64,000 nt of DNA from an uncultured Ferrovum sp. (GCA_903863375.1 CAIPBT010000008.1:1-64000); one strand, 5' to 3'. Shown: positions 1 to 11,262, counted from the first letter of the stretch. Notes: generated by a model not told the origin, from the sequence alone. Made by a program: numbers and translations.

Positions 1-109
1 AAGCGCTCGGGACCGCCGCCGGCTGGCGCCGGCCGCGTCCAGCGGCAGTCCCCCGGACTGCCGCTGTCGAACCCGGAGCGGGTTCTCGCACCTACCCACT
101 CGACCCTCA

Positions 110-151
110 CCAAGCAAACAGGCCACCCGATGGGTGGCCTTTTTGCTTGGT
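110..151. terminator. Bidirectional rho-independent terminator
   Basis: accaagcaaacaGGCCACCCgatGGGTGGCCTttttgcttggt: perfect GC stem flanked by A and T tracts, just beyond the 3' end of the tRNA-Ser. Confidence 0.8.
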
Positions 152-152
152 C

Positions 153-243
153 TGGCGGAGAGGGCGGGATTCGAACCCGCGTTAGGTTATTCACCTAAAC
201 ACGCTTTCCAGGCGTGCGACTTAAACCGCTCATCCACCTCTCC
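153..243 (-). tRNA. tRNA-Ser (GGA anticodon)
   Basis: Reverse complement GGAGAGGTGGATGAGCGG...CCTGGAAAG...GGTTCGAATCCCGCCCTCTCCGCCA; class II length with variable arm. Confidence 0.93.
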
Positions 244-396
244 GGAACCCGCGACTATAGCCTAGTGGGGGGTGGCGGGCAAACGATAACGCATCCGCCA
301 AGGCGGCCGCAGGTTGCCGCAGCCGGCGGCGGCTGGCGATCGGCCGACGCCTAACCCAGAACGGCTACCCCGCCCCGCACCTGCTTGCCCGCAAGG

Positions 397-1476
397 TCAG
401 TGTCGGCGCCGGAAGAATCCGCCGAAGCCGGTGCGAAAGCCGAGCAGCACGCCGAACAGCAGCAGAAAACCCAGATGCACGGGCCATACGCCTATCCAGG
501 GTGGGATGCGGCCGGACGCCGTCCACGCCTGCGCAATGCTCATCACGTTGTAGTACACCATGTAGCAGAGGATGGCCGTGGCCAGATTGGCCCCCCGTCC
601 GGAGCGCACGTTGACGTACGACAGCGGAATTGCCAGCAGCGACAGCACCAGCATGCTGACCGGCAAGCCGATGCGCCAGTGCAGCTCGGCCAGATTGTCG
701 AGCGTGGGCTGCGCAAGGATCTGCGCCACCGTGCGGGTCTTGGTATTCAGTTCACCGGCCTTGGCCGTGTGCTGCTCGATGCGCAGCTCTGCCCGCTCGA
801 AGTCGGTGAAATTGTAGTCGGGGGTGCCGGGGGTGCCTTCATAGCGGCGCCCCTGCAACAGCACCATGAAGCGGTCGCCGTTCGCCGCCGTGCGCACGAA
901 GCCCTTCAAGGCCACGGTGATGCCGAGCTTTCCGCCCTGAACCGACTGCACGAACACGTTGTTGACCTGACTGTGCTCGTCGCTCATGGCATCGACGAAA
1001 AATACCTGATCGCTGGTACGTGATTCACGAAACACGCCGGGGCTGATCAGCGAGACATCGTCACGGCTGTCCAGCCGGGCCTGATAGACCGAGCGCTGTT
1101 GCAACGCCCAGGGTGCTACCACCAGGCTCATCAGGGCCACCAGCAGGGCCAGCGGCAGAGCGAAGGACAGCACTGGCCGGATGAACCGGCTGATGCCGAT
1201 GCCGCTGGCAAACCACACCACCACCTCGGAGTCCCGCCAGAGTCGCGAGAGGGTGAGCAACAGGGAAATGAAGACTGACGCCGACAGCACCACCGGCAGA
1301 TAGGTGAGCGCACCAAAACCGACCATGGCCAGCACGGCATCCGCCGCCAGTGCTCCTCCTGCCGCGAGCCCCAGCAATTTCACCACCGATACTGTCAGCA
1401 GGATGCCCAGAAGCGCAGCGGCCACACTCAGGCCGGTCTGGCTGAACTCACGTACCAGGCTGCGGGAAAAGATCAA
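397..1476 (-). CDS. lptF: LPS export ABC transporter permease LptF
   Basis: 359 aa YjgP/YjgQ-type permease, MIFSRSLVREFSQTGLSVAAALLGILLTVSVVKLLG; divergent from pepA, the usual arrangement. Confidence 0.9.
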   Translation of the reverse strand: MIFSRSLVREFSQTGLSVAAALLGILLTVSVVKLLGLAAGGALAADAVLAMVGFGALTYLPVVLSASVFISLLLTLSRLWRDSEVVVWFASGIGISRFIRPVLSFALPLALLVALMSLVVAPWALQQRSVYQARLDSRDDVSLISPGVFRESRTSDQVFFVDAMSDEHSQVNNVFVQSVQGGKLGITVALKGFVRTAANGDRFMVLLQGRRYEGTPGTPDYNFTDFERAELRIEQHTAKAGELNTKTRTVAQILAQPTLDNLAELHWRIGLPVSMLVLSLLAIPLSYVNVRSGRGANLATAILCYMVYYNVMSIAQAWTASGRIPPWIGVWPVHLGFLLLFGVLLGFRTGFGGFFRRRH

Positions 1477-1690
1477 GGCACGGGCTCAGGTTTTGGATAA
1501 GGGAAGGTCGGCTTGGCTGCTTTGACTTTTGCCTTGAGCCAAAAGGATAATCACCGATCGGGATCGTTTGCACGACCCTGCGGTCCGACGAGCACTGACG
1601 GGCGGCCTGCAGGTTGGTGCCGTCATGACACCATCATTCGCCCGGCTCGATCCGAATGCGTGGATTACCTTAAGGTCTCAGGAGATCGTC

Positions 1691-3187
1691 TTGGAATTTA
1701 GCACAAAAGCTGGCACCCCCGAAAAAGACAAATCCGACTGTCTCGTGGTTGGAATTTTTGAGGGCAAAAAGCTCTCGCCGGCCGCAAAGGTGCTGGATGA
1801 CGCCAGCGGCAAGGCCATCACGGCAGTGCTGAAAACGGGCGATCTGGCCAACAAGGCAGGCAGCACGCTGCTGCTGCACAAGCTGTCCGGCGTGGCCGCT
1901 GCCCGCGTGCTGCTGGTCAGCGTGGGCAAGGACAGCACGCTCTCGCGCAAAACTTTCCGCGATGCCCTGCAGGGTGCCTTGAAAGCTGTTGCCGCTACCA
2001 AAAGCGCCAGTGCGACCGTGTTCCTCACGGAACTGCCGGTGGCCGACGACAGCGGCAGCTGGGCGCTGGAACATGCGGTGGTGCTGGCGCAGGAACAGGC
2101 CTACCAGACGCCAAAGCCGGGACGGAAAGAGGATGCCGAGGCGGCGAAAGCACTGACCAGGCTGACCTTCGCCGCGCCGGCCGGGCTGTCTGCCGCCGCG
2201 CAGAACGCGGCCCTGTTGCAGGGTTCGGCAATTGCCAACGGCCAGGATCTGGCCCGTGACCTGGGCAACCTGCCACCGAATGTCTGCACCCCAACCTATC
2301 TGGCTGATACCGCCAAAGGTCTCGCCAAAACCCACAAGCTCAAGGTGACGGTGCTGGAAGAGGCGCAGATGGCCAAGCTCGGCATGAACACCCTGCTGGC
2401 GGTCAGCAAGGGTTCGCGTCAGCCGCCGAAGTTCATCGTGCTTGAATACAAAGGCGGATCGGCCAAGCGCAAGCCGGTGGCCTTGGTCGGCAAAGGCATC
2501 ACGTTCGATACCGGCGGCATCTCGATCAAGCCCGCAGCCGAAATGGACGAAATGAAATATGACATGTGCGGCGCCGCGAGCGTGCTCGGCACGATGAAAG
2601 CAGTCGCCGAGATGAAGCTGCCGCTGAACGTGGTCGGCATCATCCCGACCTGCGAGAACATGCCGGACGGGCAGGCCACGCGCCCGGGCGACATCGTCAC
2701 CAGCATGAACGGCCTGACGGTGGAAATCCTCAACACCGACGCCGAAGGCCGCCTGATCCTCTGCGATGCGCTGACCTACACCGAGCGCTTCGAGCCGGAA
2801 GCCGTGGTGGATATCGCCACCCTGACCGGCGCCTGCGTGATCGCGCTGGGCCACCATGCCTCTGGCCTGTTCGCCAACCAGGATGCGCTGGCCGAAGAAC
2901 TGCTGGCCGCGGGCGAAACGGCAGCCGACCGCGCCTGGCACATGCCGCTGTGGGACGAATACCACGACAGCCTGAAAAGCAACTTCGCAGACCTGCCGAA
3001 CATCGGCGGTCGCGCGGGTGGCAGCATCACGGCGGCCTGTTTCCTGTCGCGCTTCGCCACCAAGTTTGACTGGGCGCATCTCGACATCGCTGGCACCGCC
3101 TGGCGCAGTGGCGCCGCCAAGGGCGCCACTGGCCGTCCGGTGGGGCTGCTCGCGCATTTCCTGATCGGACGGGCTGGTCGCAAATGA
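1691..3187 (+). CDS. pepA: Leucyl aminopeptidase (M17)
   Basis: [16 protein letters not shown] and [15 protein letters not shown] motifs. Likely TTG start at 1691 ((M)[20 protein letters not shown]); ORF is open from 1568. Confidence 0.93.
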   Translation: MEFSTKAGTPEKDKSDCLVVGIFEGKKLSPAAKVLDDASGKAITAVLKTGDLANKAGSTLLLHKLSGVAAARVLLVSVGKDSTLSRKTFRDALQGALKAVAATKSASATVFLTELPVADDSGSWALEHAVVLAQEQAYQTPKPGRKEDAEAAKALTRLTFAAPAGLSAAAQNAALLQGSAIANGQDLARDLGNLPPNVCTPTYLADTAKGLAKTHKLKVTVLEEAQMAKLGMNTLLAVSKGSRQPPKFIVLEYKGGSAKRKPVALVGKGITFDTGGISIKPAAEMDEMKYDMCGAASVLGTMKAVAEMKLPLNVVGIIPTCENMPDGQATRPGDIVTSMNGLTVEILNTDAEGRLILCDALTYTERFEPEAVVDIATLTGACVIALGHHASGLFANQDALAEELLAAGETAADRAWHMPLWDEYHDSLKSNFADLPNIGGRAGGSITAACFLSRFATKFDWAHLDIAGTAWRSGAAKGATGRPVGLLAHFLIGRAGRK

Positions 3188-3318
3188 AGGCCAGGCAGTG
3201 AGGGCGGCGCCCGGCAAGGCCAACGGGTGAAGCCGATCCGGCAACCTTCCGGCAGGATGGGTGACCACCCGGCACCCGGCCGCCAGATCCGCCCCAAGCC
3301 TGCGCGGTGTGGATACCC

Positions 3319-3765
3319 GTGACGGAAATCGACTTCTACACCCATGTCGAGGATCGCCAGCGGGTAACCTGCCAGCTGGTGCTGAAGGCGTGCGCCAGCC
3401 AGATGCGGGTGCTGGTGCTGTTGTCGGACGAGGACCAGGTGGACCGCTTCGATGCCTACCTGTGGAGTTTCCAGCCGCAGTCTTTTGTGCCGCACTGCCG
3501 GCTCGAACATCCCCTGGCGGCGCAGACGCCGGTGCTGCTGACCTGCCGCGAAGACCTTGCGGTGCCGCATGACGAACTGCTGGTCAACCTGCGCAACACG
3601 CCACCGCAGGGCTTTGCGCGGTTCCGGCGGCTGCTGGAGGTGGTCAGCACCGCCGAAGCCGACCGCCTGGCGGCGCGTGAGCGCTTCCGGTTTTACCGCG
3701 ATGGCGGCTACCCCCTGCGTACCCATCAGCTCGGTGCCAAACCGGCCGGAGGCACTGCCGCGTGA
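3319..3765 (+). CDS. holC: DNA polymerase III chi subunit
   Basis: TEIDFYTHVEDRQRVTCQLVLKA...; between pepA and valS; probable GTG start. Confidence 0.85.
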   Translation: MTEIDFYTHVEDRQRVTCQLVLKACASQMRVLVLLSDEDQVDRFDAYLWSFQPQSFVPHCRLEHPLAAQTPVLLTCREDLAVPHDELLVNLRNTPPQGFARFRRLLEVVSTAEADRLAARERFRFYRDGGYPLRTHQLGAKPAGGTAA

Positions 3766-4181
3766 AACGTCGCCCGCCGCACGCCGATGCCCTGCTGGAA
3801 CACATGGAGGACCTGCTGAAAACCTGGCGGCCCGATAGCCTGCAGGCCGACGGCCAGTTCGAAATTCCGCTGCTGACCGACACGGTGAAGGACGCCGCGC
3901 AAGGGATCGGCGACCGCCCCCCGATTCCCGCCGGTGTTACCCGCGAACTGCTGCAGGCCCATCTGGCCGTGGCGGCCGAGCAGGTCATGCAGTCGCTGTA
4001 TCACGAGTTGGCCACCGACCTGGGGGAACACCTGCATGAGCGCTTGCGCCACACCATCGATGGTGCCGTCGACCAGGCCTTGCAGCATGCCTTGAATTCC
4101 CTGCGCCGCCAGATCCTGGTGCGCGTGGCCGACGCACTGACCGAGAGCATCGAAGGGCTGGGCCGTGCCGAACCCTCCTGA
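3762..4181 (+). CDS. Conserved hypothetical protein between holC and valS
   Basis: ORF overlaps holC by 4 nt (GTGA); helical, acidic/His composition; same strand as flanking genes. Confidence 0.65.
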   Translation: MKRRPPHADALLEHMEDLLKTWRPDSLQADGQFEIPLLTDTVKDAAQGIGDRPPIPAGVTRELLQAHLAVAAEQVMQSLYHELATDLGEHLHERLRHTIDGAVDQALQHALNSLRRQILVRVADALTESIEGLGRAEPS

Positions 4182-4338
4182 TGCAATTCCATCGGGACGA
4201 CGGCAACGCACGCTGTCCTGACGCCACCGGGCCAAGCGCTCAGGGCGTGGTCAGCCCCGATCCGCGCGAACCTGCCAGCCTGTGCGGGCCGCAATCCTCC
4301 GCCGCCGAATCCTTTTCGTAGCGAACCGATACTGAATC

Positions 4339-7155
4339 ATGGAACTTGCCAAGAGCTTTGACCCTGCCCCGATCGAATCCTGCTGGTACCCGCGCTGGGA
4401 GCAGCGTGGGTACTTTGTCTCCACCACCGCGGGTACCGCGCCAGCCTACTGTATTCAGCTGCCGCCACCGAACGTCACCGGCACCCTGCACATGGGGCAC
4501 GCCTTCCAGCACACCCTGATGGATGCGCTCACGCGTTTCCACCGCATGTGTGGTGACCGCACGCTGTGGCAGCCCGGCACCGACCATGCCGGCATTGCCA
4601 CCCAGATCGTGGTCGAGCGTCAGCTCGACGGCACCGGCGAGTCGCGCGAGGCGATGGGACGGGAGCGTTTTCTGGAGCGGGTCTGGCAGTGGAAGGAGGA
4701 GTCTGGCTCCACCATCACACGCCAGATGCGCCGCATGGGCACCAGCTGCGACTGGCAGCGCGAACGCTTCACCATGGATGCCGGCCTGTCGCAGGCGGTT
4801 ACCAAGGTGTTCGTGCAGCTCTATGAAGAGGGGCTGATCTATCGCGGCAAGCGGCTGGTCAACTGGGACCCACAGCTGCAGACCGCAGTCTCTGACCTGG
4901 AGGTGGTCTCGGAAGAAGAAACCGGCAGCCTGTGGCACATCCGCTATCCGCTCGCGGATGGCAGCGGCGCGCTGGTGGTGGCCACCACCCGACCCGAAAC
5001 CCTGCTGGGCGACGTGGCGGTGGCCGTGCACCCGGACGACGAGCGCTATCAGGCGCTGATCGGCCAACAACTCACCCTGCCGCTGACCGGCCGTACCATT
5101 CCGGTGATCGCCGATACGTATGTCGATCCCGCCTTCGGCTCAGGCTGCGTGAAGATCACGCCGGCGCATGACTTCAACGACTTTGCGGTGGGCGAGCGTC
5201 ATGGCCTGACGCCGATCGCCGTGCTGACCCGACAGGCCACCATCACCACCGATCCGCCCGGCCCCTATGAGGGCATGGACCGCTTCGCCGCGCGCACGCG
5301 CATCCTGGCAGACCTGGCAGCGCAAGGCCTGCTGGTGGAGACCAAGGAACACAAGCTGATGGTGCCGCGCAGCGACCGCACCCGACAGGTGATCGAACCG
5401 ATGCTCTCCGAGCAATGGTTCGTGAGCACCGCGGGCATGGCCAAGCGCGCGCTGGAGGTGGTGGACCGTGGCGAGATCCGCTTCGTGCCGGAAAACTGGA
5501 CCAGCACCTATCGCCACTGGATGGAGAACATCCAGGACTGGTGCATCTCGCGCCAGCTGTGGTGGGGTCATCGCATCCCGGCCTGGTATGACCAGCATGG
5601 CCACGTCTATGTGGCAGCCGACGAGGCGGCCGCGCTGGCCCAGGCCCAGGCCGCCGGGCGCCCGGATGCCGTGCTGACGCGTGACGAGGATGTGCTGGAC
5701 ACCTGGTTTTCGTCCGCCCTCTGGCCCTTCTCGACGCTGGGCTGGCCGGAACAGACGCCCCACCTCGACACCTTCCTGCCCTCTTCTGTGCTGGTCACCG
5801 GCTTCGACATCATCTTCTTCTGGGTCGCGCGCATGGTGATGATGACCACGCACTTCACCGGCAAGGTGCCCTTCCATGAGGTGTACGTCACCGGCCTGGT
5901 GCGCGATGCCCAGGGCAACAAGATGAGCAAGTCGAAGGGCAACATCCTCGATCCGATCGACCTGTTGGATGGCATCGATCTCGAGGCGCTGGTAGCCAAG
6001 CGCACCAGCAAGCTGATGGACCCCAAGCAGGCGCGCGCCATCGAGAAGGCCACCCGGGCGGAATACCCCAACGGCATTCCGGCGTTTGGCGCCGATGCGG
6101 TGCGCTTCACCTTCGCCAGTCTGGCCACCCACGGCCGCGACGTGAAATTCGATCTGCAGCGCTGCGAGGGCTATCGCAATTTCTGCAACAAGCTGTGGAA
6201 TGCCACGCGCTTTGTGCTGATGAACACGACCGGCCAGGATTGCGGCCTGGACGAGACGCTGCCGGTCACGCTGTCGGTGGCCGACCGCTGGATCATCTCG
6301 CGCCTGCAGCAGACCGAGGCCGCCATGCGCGAAGCGTTTGCCACCTACCGCCTCGATCTGGCGGCACGTGCGATCTATGAATTTGTCTGGGACGAGTACT
6401 GCGACTGGTACCTCGAACTGGCCAAGGTGCAGGTGCAGGGCGATGCGGCCGGCGATACCGCTGCGCAACGCGGCACCCGGCGCACGCTGGTGCGCGTGCT
6501 CGAGGCGGTGCTGCGGCTAGCCCATCCGCTGATTCCCTTCATTACCGAAGAGCTCTGGCAGCAGGTGGCTCCGCTGGCCGGCAAGCTCGCGCTGCAGGCC
6601 GATGGTACGCCGGTGGAAGACAGCATCATGGTGCAGCCCTATCCGCAGCCGGCGCCGGAACGGATCGATGCCGGCGCGCTGGCCGCAATGGCGACGCTGA
6701 AAGATCTGATCAATGCCTGCCGCACCCTGCGCGGCGAGATGAACGTCGGCCCGGCCGAACGCGTGCCGCTGCTGGTCGCCGGCGTGGCCGAGGAGCGCGC
6801 CCGGCTGGCTGGCCTGACCGCTTACCTGCAGGGCATGGCGCGGCTGGCGTCGGTTACCCTGCTCGCGGGTGACCTGCCCGATGAAGGGGCGCCCGTCTCG
6901 GTGGTGGGCGGCCTGCAGCTGATGCTGCAGATCACCATCGACATCCCGGCCGAACGGGAGCGCCTGGGCAAGCAGGCCGAAAAGCTGCGCGCCGAAATCG
7001 CCAAGGCCGAAGCCAAGCTCGGCAACGAGAGCTTTGTGGCCCGGGCCCCCGAGGCGGTGGTGGCGCAGGAGCGCGAGCGTCTGGCGGGTTTCCGCGCCAC
7101 GGTGGCCGAGATCGACGCCCAGTGCGCCCGTCTCGCCGCCAAACAGGCCGGCTAG
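4339..7155 (+). CDS. valS: Valyl-tRNA synthetase
   Basis: 938 aa; [15 protein letters not shown] (HIGH), NKMSKSKGN (KMSKS), C-terminal coiled coil. Confidence 0.97.
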   Translation: MELAKSFDPAPIESCWYPRWEQRGYFVSTTAGTAPAYCIQLPPPNVTGTLHMGHAFQHTLMDALTRFHRMCGDRTLWQPGTDHAGIATQIVVERQLDGTGESREAMGRERFLERVWQWKEESGSTITRQMRRMGTSCDWQRERFTMDAGLSQAVTKVFVQLYEEGLIYRGKRLVNWDPQLQTAVSDLEVVSEEETGSLWHIRYPLADGSGALVVATTRPETLLGDVAVAVHPDDERYQALIGQQLTLPLTGRTIPVIADTYVDPAFGSGCVKITPAHDFNDFAVGERHGLTPIAVLTRQATITTDPPGPYEGMDRFAARTRILADLAAQGLLVETKEHKLMVPRSDRTRQVIEPMLSEQWFVSTAGMAKRALEVVDRGEIRFVPENWTSTYRHWMENIQDWCISRQLWWGHRIPAWYDQHGHVYVAADEAAALAQAQAAGRPDAVLTRDEDVLDTWFSSALWPFSTLGWPEQTPHLDTFLPSSVLVTGFDIIFFWVARMVMMTTHFTGKVPFHEVYVTGLVRDAQGNKMSKSKGNILDPIDLLDGIDLEALVAKRTSKLMDPKQARAIEKATRAEYPNGIPAFGADAVRFTFASLATHGRDVKFDLQRCEGYRNFCNKLWNATRFVLMNTTGQDCGLDETLPVTLSVADRWIISRLQQTEAAMREAFATYRLDLAARAIYEFVWDEYCDWYLELAKVQVQGDAAGDTAAQRGTRRTLVRVLEAVLRLAHPLIPFITEELWQQVAPLAGKLALQADGTPVEDSIMVQPYPQPAPERIDAGALAAMATLKDLINACRTLRGEMNVGPAERVPLLVAGVAEERARLAGLTAYLQGMARLASVTLLAGDLPDEGAPVSVVGGLQLMLQITIDIPAERERLGKQAEKLRAEIAKAEAKLGNESFVARAPEAVVAQERERLAGFRATVAEIDAQCARLAAKQAG

Positions 7156-7194
7156 ACCCATGGGCCATGACCGGCGGTCCGGGACGGATACCCG

Positions 7195-8022
7195 ATGAAC
7201 GGGCAACACGCCCTGAAGGCCCTCGACGCCTGGCGGGTGGCCCCTGGCGCGACCCTGGATCTGGCCGCCCTGGATGCCGATGCCCACCCCGCCAGCGGTG
7301 GCAAACGGTCTACCGACGAGGCGCGCCTGAAAGATTTGGGAGCCACGCTGGGCGAGCTGCAGGGCCGTCTCTATGCCAACCAGCAAAAAGCCGTCCTGCT
7401 GGTGCTGCAGGGCATGGATGCCAGTGGCAAGGATGGCGTGGTGCGCCGGGTGTTCTCGCAGGTCAGCCCGCTTGGCGTGCGTGCCCACGCGTTTGCCGTG
7501 CCGGCAGGCAGCGAGACCCGTCACGACTTCCTGTGGCGCGTCCATGCCCAGACCCCGCCACGTGGCGAGATCGCCATCTTCAACCGCAGCCACTACGAAG
7601 ATGTGGTGGTGGCAAGCGTGCGCAACCTGGTGCCGGCGCCACAGGTCACGCGCCGTCTGCAGCACATCCGCCATTTCGAACAGATGCTGGTGGACGAGGG
7701 AACGGTGGTGCTGAAGCTGTTCCTGCACCTGTCCTACGAGGAACAGGGCGAGCGCCTGCGCGATCGGCTGGCGACCCGGGAGAAGCAGTGGAAGCTGCAA
7801 GCCAGCGACATCGCCGACCGGGCGCACTGGAAAACCTTCCGACGCGCGTGGGAACGCGCCATCGAAGCGACCAGCACCGACGCGGCCCCCTGGTATGTGG
7901 TGCCCGCCAATTCGCGCTTCCAGCGTGACCTGATGGTGGCCGAACTGATGGTGCATCACCTCGCGGCCCTGCATCTGGAATACCCGCCCGCCACCTTGCC
8001 GCCGGACACGATCATTCCGTGA
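7195..8022 (+). CDS. Polyphosphate kinase 2 family protein
   Basis: LLVLQGMDASGKDGVVRRVFSQVSPLGV, FNRSHYEDV, DRAHWKTFRRAWERAIEATSTDAAPWYVVPANSRFQRDL. Confidence 0.92.
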   Translation: MNGQHALKALDAWRVAPGATLDLAALDADAHPASGGKRSTDEARLKDLGATLGELQGRLYANQQKAVLLVLQGMDASGKDGVVRRVFSQVSPLGVRAHAFAVPAGSETRHDFLWRVHAQTPPRGEIAIFNRSHYEDVVVASVRNLVPAPQVTRRLQHIRHFEQMLVDEGTVVLKLFLHLSYEEQGERLRDRLATREKQWKLQASDIADRAHWKTFRRAWERAIEATSTDAAPWYVVPANSRFQRDLMVAELMVHHLAALHLEYPPATLPPDTIIP

Positions 8023-9308
8023 GTTCGCCAATCCCGGAGCACCCGTCGTCCGGTGCACGCGCCGGCTGGCAGCACGCCGTGCGTGCCCTGCGCCATCGCG
8101 CCTACCGGCGGTTTTTCCTGGCACAAAGCGCGTCCCTGATCGGCACCTGGGTGCAACTGGTCGGGGTGTCCTGGCTGGTGTGGCGCCTGACCCACGATGC
8201 CGCATGGCTCGGCTGGACCGGCTTCGCTGCACAGATCCCGATCCTGCTGATCGCCCCCTTCGCTGGGGTATGGTCAGACCGTTTCGACCGCCGGCGGCTG
8301 CTGCTGGTGACGCAGGCCCTGTCCCTGCTGCAAAGCCTGGGGCTGGCCCTGCTGGTGCTGACCGGCACGGTCGAAGCCTGGCACTGCCTGGTGCTGGCCG
8401 GCCTGCTCGGTTGTATCAACGCCTTCGACACCCCAGTGCGGCAAAGCTTCACCGTGGCGATGGTGGCCGACCGCGCCGACCTGCCCAGCGCAATTGCGCT
8501 GAATTCCTTCATGTTCAACCTGGCGCGCCTGCTGGGCCCGTCGGTTGCCGGCTTCCTGATCAGTGCCTTCGGCGAGGCCGCCTGCTTCCTGTTGAACGGC
8601 GCAAGCTATCTTGGCGTGCTGAGCGTGCTCGCCACCCTGCGCCTGCCGCCCCCGCCGCGGCGGGCCGCCAGCGGTAGCGTGGTGACGGCCCTGCTGGAAG
8701 GTGCGCGGTTTGCCTGGCATCACGCCCTGATCGGCCCCCTGCTTTTCCAGCTGATGCTGGTCAGCGCGCTGATCGCTCCGTATGTGCAGCTGATGCCGAT
8801 TTTTGCCGGGCAGGTCTTTGGTGGCGATGCCCGGACGCTCGGCCTGCTGATCGGGGCTGCCGGGGCCGGCGCGGTCGGTGCCACCGTGATGCTGGCCACC
8901 CGACCGGGTATCCACGGGCTTCCTCGAGTGATTGGCCGGGGCGGCTTGCTGGCCGGGCTGGGGCTGGCAGGCTTTGCCCAATCTACCGTCCTGCCCTTGT
9001 CGATGACCCTGATGGTGGCCGTCGGTTTCGGCATCATCAGCACGGCCGCCAGCGTCAACACCCTGATCCAGAGCCGGGTACCGGATGACAAGCGCGGACG
9101 CATCATGAGTCTGTACACCATTTCCTTCCTCGGACTCTCGCCACTGGGCTCACTCACCCTTGGGCATCTGTCGGCCGCTTTCGGTGCGCCACGCGTTCTG
9201 GCCGTCGCAGGTCTGCTGTGCGCGCTCGGCAGCCTGCGCTTTCTGCTGCGCGCCAGCGCCCTGACCCGGACGCTGGTGCAGACAGGCGCGCAAAAAGAGC
9301 TTGATTAA
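8019..9308 (+). CDS. MFS transporter (EntS/DUF894-like)
   Basis: About 12 TM helices; FFLAQSASLIGTWVQLVGVSWLVWRLT, GVWSDRFDRRRLL; 4-nt overlap with the preceding gene. Confidence 0.88.
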   Translation: MSSPIPEHPSSGARAGWQHAVRALRHRAYRRFFLAQSASLIGTWVQLVGVSWLVWRLTHDAAWLGWTGFAAQIPILLIAPFAGVWSDRFDRRRLLLVTQALSLLQSLGLALLVLTGTVEAWHCLVLAGLLGCINAFDTPVRQSFTVAMVADRADLPSAIALNSFMFNLARLLGPSVAGFLISAFGEAACFLLNGASYLGVLSVLATLRLPPPPRRAASGSVVTALLEGARFAWHHALIGPLLFQLMLVSALIAPYVQLMPIFAGQVFGGDARTLGLLIGAAGAGAVGATVMLATRPGIHGLPRVIGRGGLLAGLGLAGFAQSTVLPLSMTLMVAVGFGIISTAASVNTLIQSRVPDDKRGRIMSLYTISFLGLSPLGSLTLGHLSAAFGAPRVLAVAGLLCALGSLRFLLRASALTRTLVQTGAQKELD

Positions 9309-9442
9309 ATCAGACCTTTTGGCGAGACTCAGTTGACGAATCGCAGGCGCTATTGCGGTGTTTGGCAGGCTGTTGTCGGGGGGTGACAGCCGGTTGACGT
9401 CCAGTTCCGAATCATTGCCGCAGAGCAGAGTTGTCATCCCCG

Positions 9443-10207
9443 ATGAGTGCGACCCAGCAAGTCAGCGAAATCATCACCAGCACCGAGTTGTGTTTTGCCT
9501 TCCAGCCATATGTGGACGCCGTACTTCGCACGGTGGTCGGGCACGAGGCACTGGTGCGCGGTGCACACGGCGAGTCTGCCGACGCCGTCTGGCAACGTGT
9601 GCCCGAGGCCGAGCGGCTGGCTTTTGATCTGCGCTGTCGGGCTACCGCCCTGCGCGAAGCCAAGCGTCTGGGGCTGGACCAGACCGGCCAGATGCTCAAC
9701 CTGAACGTGCTGGCCAACGCCATCGGTGTCCACGGCGAGCACCTGCTCGAAACGCTGGATGTGGCAGTACAGCTGGGCTTTCCCTGCGCTTCCCTGGTGA
9801 TTGAAATCACCGAGGTGGAATATCTCGAAAACCCGGCCGGGCTGCGCGAGGTGTTGCGAGACCTGCGGGGCATCGGTTTTCGCACCGCCATCGATGACCT
9901 GGGCGCAGGCTGGTCGAACATGCTGATGCTGGCGGAAATGCAGCCAGACCTGGTCAAGATCGACCGCACCCTGATCGAGGGCATTGATGCCAACCCGCGA
10001 CAGCGGGTGATCGTTCGCAGCATCAAACGCGCCTGCGACGATCTCGGATGCAGCATCGTGGCTGAAGGCATCGAGGCCGAGGCCGAATCACAGACCCTGA
10101 TCGATCTCGGCATCCACCTGCAACAAGGTTTCCTGTTCTCGCGTCCATGCCTGAACAGCCTAGATCTGACGGCGAGTTTCCCCACCCTGCGCGTGTCGGG
10201 AAAATAA
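9443..10207 (+). CDS. EAL-domain c-di-GMP phosphodiesterase, catalytic motifs intact
   Basis: EALVRG, LNLNVLANA, EITEVEYLE, IDDLGAGWSN, VKIDRTLI, AEGIEAE, QGFLFSRP. Confidence 0.87.
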   Translation: MSATQQVSEIITSTELCFAFQPYVDAVLRTVVGHEALVRGAHGESADAVWQRVPEAERLAFDLRCRATALREAKRLGLDQTGQMLNLNVLANAIGVHGEHLLETLDVAVQLGFPCASLVIEITEVEYLENPAGLREVLRDLRGIGFRTAIDDLGAGWSNMLMLAEMQPDLVKIDRTLIEGIDANPRQRVIVRSIKRACDDLGCSIVAEGIEAEAESQTLIDLGIHLQQGFLFSRPCLNSLDLTASFPTLRVSGK

Positions 10208-10440
10208 TTTCCCGGAACGGCGGCAAACCGCCCGCCTTGATCTACAGTGCAGTGTGTAGTCCGGATGGCGCAACACTCTAAAGTGTGGGTGGGGGTGCTG
10301 CGGCTCGCAGACACCGACCATCCAGCGAAAAACTGGCACCCTGCTTGATAAAAAGGGCTAGCCCATACGCTGGCAAATGCGTTAACCTTTGTTCAATCTT
10401 AAGAGCGGCTCCCTATGTAGGGACAGGCGAGCCGTGTTGA

Positions 10441-11262
10441 GTGCCGCATGATGATGCAGCCGTCCACTTGATGATCTACTCCGAAAACAACGCCACCGCC
10501 GGCTCCCGCATCGCCATGATGGGGTCTGCAGAGACCGCCGGCGCGCGGCGTGGTGCCATTGGCTCTGGCATTCGCCTGCGCAGCATGGTCAACACGGCGC
10601 ACCACCGTACCGTCGCCCATGAAATCCTGATGGAGGTGGAAGGACCGAACGACTTCGAGCGGCATGCCCTGGCGGAAGGTCGCGACGCACTCAGCCTGGA
10701 AGTGTCCCGGCGCGTGGCCGTGGTCCACCGGCTGCTGGAAAGTCATCTGCTGGGCGAGGGACATTTGCTGTTCCTGCCGATCAAGCCCTATCTTCCTGGC
10801 GTTTCCCATCAAGGGCTGGGGCCGATCCTCGATTCCATCGAATCCTGTGCCCTGCCGCCCGACCAGCTGGTGCTGCAGATCGAAGAGGCGCCCGGCCACG
10901 GCGACCTCGAACGGGTACGGTTATTGACCCACACGTTCCGGCGACGGGGCTACCAGGTTGCCATCAGTGGTTTTGGCGGTGGCTTCAACGGCTTGAAGGA
11001 ACTGCTGGAATGCCCGCCTGACTTTGTGCGCCTCAGTGCAGATCTCACCAGCAAACTGCTGGTGGACCGCGCCCAGCGCAGTGTGGTCAAGGCACTGGCG
11101 GGACTTGCGCAAGACCTGCAGCTGCCGCTGGTGGCCGATGGTGTGAATTCGGCCGAGGTGGCCGGGCTGCTCCACAGCCTGCAGATCGTGCTGCAGCAGG
11201 GGCCGCACTATGGCGCCCCGAAAGCGCTGGATGTCGTGATACCAGGTCTCGGTCAGCGCTGA
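10441..11262 (+). CDS. Degenerate EAL-domain protein, probably catalytically inactive
   Basis: Aligns in order with EAL motifs, but DDFG->SGFG, VKID->VRLS, AEGVE->ADGVN. GTG start at 10441 or ATG at 10471. Confidence 0.75.
   Translation: MPHDDAAVHLMIYSENNATAGSRIAMMGSAETAGARRGAIGSGIRLRSMVNTAHHRTVAHEILMEVEGPNDFERHALAEGRDALSLEVSRRVAVVHRLLESHLLGEGHLLFLPIKPYLPGVSHQGLGPILDSIESCALPPDQLVLQIEEAPGHGDLERVRLLTHTFRRRGYQVAISGFGGGFNGLKELLECPPDFVRLSADLTSKLLVDRAQRSVVKALAGLAQDLQLPLVADGVNSAEVAGLLHSLQIVLQQGPHYGAPKALDVVIPGLGQR

Noticed and set aside
1-109. Structured ncRNA 3' end before the terminator (inverted repeat agcggcagtcc...ggactgccgct)
   Set aside because: Strong hairpin and terminator present, but the sequence does not match any RNA family I can recognise and the 5' part is outside the window.
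1670-3268. 532-aa minus-strand ORF opposite pepA
   Set aside because: Antisense shadow of pepA.
6517-8232. 571-aa minus-strand ORF opposite valS/ppk2
   Set aside because: Antisense frame of conserved genes; no recognisable motif.
10337-10352. Sigma-54 promoter upstream of the degenerate EAL gene
   Set aside because: TGGCAC-cctgc-TTGAT lacks the GC of the -12 element (TTGCW), so it is too weak to call.
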